The notes beneath the pieces were generated by a model. It did no database searches, was not told the origin of the DNA, and was given only the letters and a program-made list of their open reading frames with translations. 16,469 nucleotides of DNA, taken from the NCBI GenBank assembly GCA_030456405.1, contig JAKDNQ010000027.1:1-16469 (forward strand), written 5' to 3'. This document shows positions 13,270-16,469 of the stretch, one piece after another. The position numbers were made by a program, and so were the translations under genes. Position 1 is the stretch's first letter. Each line of letters opens with the position of its first letter. Source of the DNA: Nitrospira sp. (GTDB lineage Bacteria; Nitrospirota; Nitrospiria; Nitrospirales; Nitrospiraceae).

Positions 13270-15273
13270 TTACGTTGCATCATAATTCACCTTCAGCCCG
13301 ACAAAGATAGATCGCACCGGGGTACCGAACAGCAGGATCTCTTCATATTTCTCATTGAAGATATTGTTGAGTCGAACGTATGTCTGCACACGGTTCGTCA
13401 CATCGTAGGACGCGATCACATTCCACACGTCGAACGCCCGCATGGGCTCTAGATTACTAACGTCGTTGAACCGTGATCCGACATAGCGACCTTCCAGGTT
13501 GATCCTGAACGGATCGATCGGCTGATAACTGATGATCAGGCTCCATTGATCGACCGGTATACGGGGCACTCGATTGCCGGGCTGCTCCTCAAGATTCCTG
13601 GTCTGCGTATTGGTATACTGGGCTTGCACATCCAGGTTCTTGATGAAGGGCATATCTTTCACCACGGCATATTTGATACTCGCTTCCCACCCTTTCGTGC
13701 TTACCGCGCCAATATTCTGCGCGCAAAAGTTGGCGAACCCAAACGAGACCCCGCACAGGTCTGCGCTCTGCTGAGCGACAATCATGTCTCGGAACCGATT
13801 CCAAAAGAATCCTCCACTGATGGTCAGGCGGTCGTTCAATAGATACTGGTCGACTCCAATGTCCATACTCTGACTTCTCTCGGGCTTCAGATCCGGGTTA
13901 CCGAAATTCGGAAAAAATAACTGATTGATGGTTGGAGCGCGAAAACCCGTCGCGTAGCTACCCCGAAGCTTGGTGCCGGTTTCTTTATGGAGATAGCCAG
14001 CGGTTGCCCGATAGGTCGTTGCGCCGCCAAACACGTTATACTCATCATGCCTCACACCCGCCGTCGCAAACACTCGATCCCAAAGATTGAGTTGGGCTTG
14101 CGCGAATCCTGCATGGCTAGAAATAATCTTGCGCTCAATATCCAAATTATTCGTTAGGAGGTCGCGGTTCAGTCCCTGTTGGTCGCGAAACTGATACCCG
14201 GCGCTGAGTAAGAGAGGCTTCGCAATCTGGAAATTATGCTGCCACTCGACACGATTCGCCAACGTGTCGATCTGCGATCGAAAGGCAAATGTAGGGGACA
14301 CCACTCCAGTTAGCACATTGCGCTCAATCGTACCCGAAAACGTCTCCAAGTCCTCTGTTTGACGGGACGCCGTCAGCGCTTGGTTCCACCAGGTGGTGAT
14401 CGGCTGATTATATACGGCGCTATATACAAACTGCTGGCTGTTGGAAAACGCTCCCAGCGTGTCGAACCCAGGACCAAAACCATTATCGATATTCACCCGT
14501 CCTTGTAAGAGACGAAAATTGAGGTCGAGCCGGCCCTCATGAGGGAGCGCGATGCCCACTCTCGTTGAAGCTTGCCAATTATGAAAGCCGTCTTTCTCTG
14601 ATGCTCCTCGACGATAGTTGACTGCTGAGAATCCAGTATAGTCCCAACGTGTGATTGCCGCAGTGAAATCCACAGGCCCCTTTTTCCCGGATACCTCACC
14701 TCCTTCTCTGATGGACGAAAACGATCCATATTCGAAGAACGCTCTTCCCGACGGAGCGCCGGTGCCCTTCTTGGTGGTGATATTGATCACGCCTCCCATC
14801 GCATCCGCTCCCCATAACATGCTCTGAGCGCCACGGAGGATTTCAATCCGCTCGATGTTGTCTGTTGTCAAATTGGCAAAGTTGTAACTTCCCAGCGTGG
14901 CGCTGTTCATGATCGCGCCATCGATGAGCACCAGCACCTGATCGGAGTTGCTCCCTCGAATACGGACCGACGCGGAAGTACCCGGCCCGCCGTTCGAAAA
15001 CACCGTGAGCCCCTGGCTGAGGCGGAGCGCATCCACAACCGTCTTGACGTTCCGACGCTCCAATTCCTCTCCCGTTATGACTTCCACCGCGCTGGTCAAT
15101 TGGGTGACCGGGACCGGCGTCTTCGTTGCAGAGATAACCACCTCTCTGGTTTCAAGAACTGGTTCAGTTTTGGCGGGCTCTTCACCGAAGGCGGTCACAG
15201 ACCACATGACGGAAAAACTGAGAAACGCGCACACAGAGAACAAGACGGATCGATACCGATTACGAGACTGCAT
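13270..15273 (-). CDS. btuB: TonB-dependent outer-membrane cobalamin receptor
   Basis: A 667-residue outer-membrane barrel protein of the BtuB/TonB-dependent receptor family. It has a signal peptide (about 1-30, ending near AFG), a TonB-box-like EVVISAT (44-50), and a plug domain (about 50-170) with VVDALRLSQGLTV, VRIRGSNSDQVLVLIDG, NIERIEILRGAQSMLWGADA and GGVINITT, followed by the beta-barrel with GSYATGFRAPTINQLF and NPDLKPERSQS. Cobalamin as substrate is inferred from the riboswitch in its leader and the B12 genes after it; the barrel alone would not tell. The last residues are LKVNYDAT, without the usual final aromatic. AAAGGGAGG lies 6 bases before the ATG at 15273 and can be masked by a hairpin. 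It is the first gene of the thirteen-gene transcript. Confidence 0.95.
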   Translation of the reverse strand: MQSRNRYRSVLFSVCAFLSFSVMWSVTAFGEEPAKTEPVLETREVVISATKTPVPVTQLTSAVEVITGEELERRNVKTVVDALRLSQGLTVFSNGGPGTSASVRIRGSNSDQVLVLIDGAIMNSATLGSYNFANLTTDNIERIEILRGAQSMLWGADAMGGVINITTKKGTGAPSGRAFFEYGSFSSIREGGEVSGKKGPVDFTAAITRWDYTGFSAVNYRRGASEKDGFHNWQASTRVGIALPHEGRLDLNFRLLQGRVNIDNGFGPGFDTLGAFSNSQQFVYSAVYNQPITTWWNQALTASRQTEDLETFSGTIERNVLTGVVSPTFAFRSQIDTLANRVEWQHNFQIAKPLLLSAGYQFRDQQGLNRDLLTNNLDIERKIISSHAGFAQAQLNLWDRVFATAGVRHDEYNVFGGATTYRATAGYLHKETGTKLRGSYATGFRAPTINQLFFPNFGNPDLKPERSQSMDIGVDQYLLNDRLTISGGFFWNRFRDMIVAQQSADLCGVSFGFANFCAQNIGAVSTKGWEASIKYAVVKDMPFIKNLDVQAQYTNTQTRNLEEQPGNRVPRIPVDQWSLIISYQPIDPFRINLEGRYVGSRFNDVSNLEPMRAFDVWNVIASYDVTNRVQTYVRLNNIFNEKYEEILLFGTPVRSIFVGLKVNYDAT

Positions 15274-15282
15274 ACAAAACCT

Positions 15283-15299
15283 CCCTTTGACTCGAAGGG
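15283..15299 (-). promoter_or_regulatory. Hairpin that can hide the btuB ribosome binding site
   Basis: On the minus strand CCCTT (15299-15295) pairs with AAGGG (15287-15283) across a 7-base loop, and the second arm is part of the AAAGGGAGG ribosome binding site. It sits between the riboswitch and the btuB ATG, as expected for a switch that controls translation start. The stem is only 5 bp, so it may need help from the aptamer. Confidence 0.55.
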
Positions 15300-15313
15300 C
15301 TGTCTAGAAACAT

Positions 15314-15529
15314 CCGTCAGCTGGGTCTCCTGACTCGCGGATCGTCGTTCCCCTGCGCCTTCCCGTCTTAGAAGCGATCAGCTCTCAGCTCTCAGCGATC
15401 AGCTTCTGGCTGAATGCTGACTACTGATGGCTGACGGCTTCCCTAGACAGTGACATTTTTGCAGGATCACTCCCCGCTTACAGTGGCGGCACCGTGATGG
15501 TTTTGCACCATCTTCCCCGGCGCTGACGG
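15314..15529 (-). ncRNA. Cobalamin riboswitch
   Basis: On the minus strand the element opens with CCGTCAGC (15529-15522) and closes with GCTGACGG (15321-15314), a perfect 8-bp closing stem. Inside are the conserved class blocks: GGGGAAGATGGTGCAAAACC, then CGGTGCCGCCACTGTAAGCG with a CCGC/GCGG hairpin, a CACTGTCTAGGGAAG segment, and the B12 box GAGTCAGGAGACC (15336-15324). It should bind adenosylcobalamin or a related cobalamin and lower expression of btuB and the genes after it. No T-run terminator follows; the ribosome binding site hairpin suggests control of translation. A TGA-rich repeat of about 70 bases (15371-15441) lies between two conserved segments. Confidence 0.95.
15371..15441. repeat. 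TGA-rich hairpin repeat inside the cobalamin riboswitch
   Basis: The minus strand has GAAGCCGTCAGC at one end and GCTGATCGCTTC at the other, which pair at 10 of 12 positions. Between them are several short CAGC/GCTGA units (CATCAG, GTCAGC, TTCAGC, GCTGAGAGCTGA) that extend an imperfect long hairpin. The element replaces a peripheral part of the riboswitch; the flanking CCGTC and GACGG can also pair, so the core need not be disturbed. Repeats of TCAGC/GCTGA units are dispersed in various genomes, as I recall. Confidence 0.7.
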
Positions 15530-15546
15530 TCTTTCTCTGAGCTCTC

Positions 15547-15575
15547 CTCCTATTTGAAACAGCGTACCCTGACAA
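15547..15575 (-). promoter_or_regulatory. Candidate promoter of the btuB-cob operon
   Basis: On the minus strand TTGTCA (15575-15570, 5 of 6 to the -35 consensus) is followed after 17 bases by TAGGAG (15552-15547), a poor -10 box. It would start RNA near 15540, about 10 bases before the riboswitch, which is the expected place. The weak -10 keeps confidence low. Read-through from the ABC gene upstream is also possible. Confidence 0.35.
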
Positions 15576-15607
15576 GAGACGAGAGGATCGGGCACGAACC
15601 CTTCTCG

Positions 15608-16469
15608 TTATATGTGATCGCCGATATGTTTCGTTGAAGCATAGCTTGGCATGGTGACTCTTGGCACTCCGGATTCTGGATGACGATCGATCAAGACGTC
15701 GCAGCCATACACAGCCCGCAAGGCCTCGACACCGATGACTTCGTGCGGCGTGCCGATGCGGAAAAGCGCTCCGGCCTTCAACATCAACATTCGATCGCAG
15801 TATTGGCTCGCAAGATTCAGATCATGAGAGACGAGCACCACGGTTAAGCCATTTTCTTCTTTCAACCGGCGTAGAATAGAACAGATTTCTATCTGGTGCT
15901 GGAGATCGAGAAAGGCCGTCGGTTCGTCGAGCAACAGAATTTTCGGCGCTTGAGCCAACGCTCTGGCGATCATGACTCGTTGCCGTTCTCCGCCGGATAA
16001 GTCCGAAACCAGCCGATCTGCCAGCGACAAGACATCGGTCTCGACCATGGCCTGGTGCGCGCAGGCGAGGTCGCTCGCGGTTTCGTCTCCGATTCCCATA
16101 CTCCACCAGCGCACGGTCCGATGTGGAAAACGCCCCATGAGCACCGTCTCGGCCACCGTGAACGGGAAAACCTGCGCGTACTCCTGAGGCACGACCGCAA
16201 CCAATCGCGCGATATCGGCCTGATTCCGTTTTCCGAGTGAGAGGCCGCCCAGGCGAACGTCGCCTTCGCCTGCCGGCAAGTAGCCAGAGAGCACTTTCAA
16301 CAGTGACGACTTCCCGGACCCGTTCGGTCCGACAACCGCGAGAATTTCTCCTGCCTCGACATGGAAAGAAAGATGGTCCAAGATCCACATTCTTTCCCGC
16401 CCTTCCGTCGTTGAGTAACGAAACGACAGACCCTCGACTTCGATGGCGGGGCCGTCCACAGACAACCAG
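15608..16469 (-). CDS. btuD: ABC transporter ATP-binding protein, FecE/BtuD type (start at or beyond right edge)
   Basis: The ATPase of an importer for corrinoids or iron chelates. Counting from a TTG at 16465 it has 285 residues: Walker A GPNGSGKS (46-53), Q-loop in VVPQEYAQVFPFTVAETVLMGRFPH (91-115), signature LSGGERQRV (156-164), Walker B ILLLDEP (176-182) and the H-loop histidine H214 in VSHDLNLAS. The Q-loop region and size match FecE/BtuD/HmuV importers that work with a FecCD-type permease. The frame is still open at the window edge (one more codon, TGG), so the true start could be TTG 16465, GTG 16459 or further right. Neighbouring btuB and the riboswitch make cobalamin the likely substrate. 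The permease and binding protein genes would be expected upstream, outside the window. Confidence 0.9.
   Translation of the reverse strand, partial: WLSVDGPAIEVEGLSFRYSTTEGRERMWILDHLSFHVEAGEILAVVGPNGSGKSSLLKVLSGYLPAGEGDVRLGGLSLGKRNQADIARLVAVVPQEYAQVFPFTVAETVLMGRFPHRTVRWWSMGIGDETASDLACAHQAMVETDVLSLADRLVSDLSGGERQRVMIARALAQAPKILLLDEPTAFLDLQHQIEICSILRRLKEENGLTVVLVSHDLNLASQYCDRMLMLKAGALFRIGTPHEVIGVEALRAVYGCDVLIDRHPESGVPRVTMPSYASTKHIGDHI

Noticed and set aside
15371..15441. CRISPR-like array in the btuB leader
   Set aside because: The units are 5-8 bases, irregular and form one imperfect hairpin; there are no spacers or cas genes.
1..16469. tRNA, rRNA, insertion sequence or phage genes
   Set aside because: I saw no tRNA-like fold, no transposase or integrase motif and no long terminal inverted repeats in the window.

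Overview
The window carries a cobalamin (vitamin B12) uptake and late-assembly operon followed by the start of a small chemosensory operon. Every intact gene is on the minus strand, so the genes are read from right to left. The mix of an O2-dependent lower-ligand enzyme (BluB), a TonB-dependent B12 receptor, a Pil-type chemosensory set and an exported c-heme protein suggests a Gram-negative, oxygen-using bacterium. The protein style and the short palindromic repeats suggest Nitrospirota (Nitrospira-like), but that is a judgement from memory and not proven by the sequence.

Right end (15608-16469): the ATPase of a FecCD/BtuCD-type importer. Its start is at or beyond the window edge, so the permease and binding protein probably lie outside. 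Next comes a cobalamin riboswitch (15314-15529) closed by a perfect 8-bp stem. A short hairpin that can hide the ribosome binding site of btuB follows it. A TGA-rich hairpin repeat (15371-15441) is embedded in a peripheral part of the riboswitch.

Middle (2911-15273): thirteen tightly packed genes in the order btuB, cobB/cbiA, cobO, a small Cys-rich CWC protein, bluB, pduO-type adenosyltransferase, cobU, cobT, cobS, cbiB, cobD (threonine-phosphate decarboxylase), cbiZ, cobQ. Seven junctions are 4-base stop/start overlaps, so translational coupling is likely. Together they import corrinoid, amidate and adenosylate cobyrinate, rescue cobinamide through CbiZ, attach aminopropanol phosphate, make and activate dimethylbenzimidazole and join the two halves. 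No corrin-ring genes are present. cobU and cobB each contain an in-frame palindromic repeat of about 90 bp that adds about 30 residues.

Spacer (2473-2910): holds a candidate promoter with a palindrome over its -10 box, an 11/12 direct repeat, and, on the plus strand, the decayed end of a HAMP-domain gene.

Left end (1-2472): an exported mono-heme DUF3365/Tll0287-like protein, a PilG/PilH-like CheY, a CheW and the N-terminal half of a methyl-accepting chemotaxis protein that runs off the left edge.

The most unusual points are the three palindromic repeat insertions in one B12 regulon (two in proteins, one in an RNA) and the uncharacterised CWC protein coupled to cobO and bluB.
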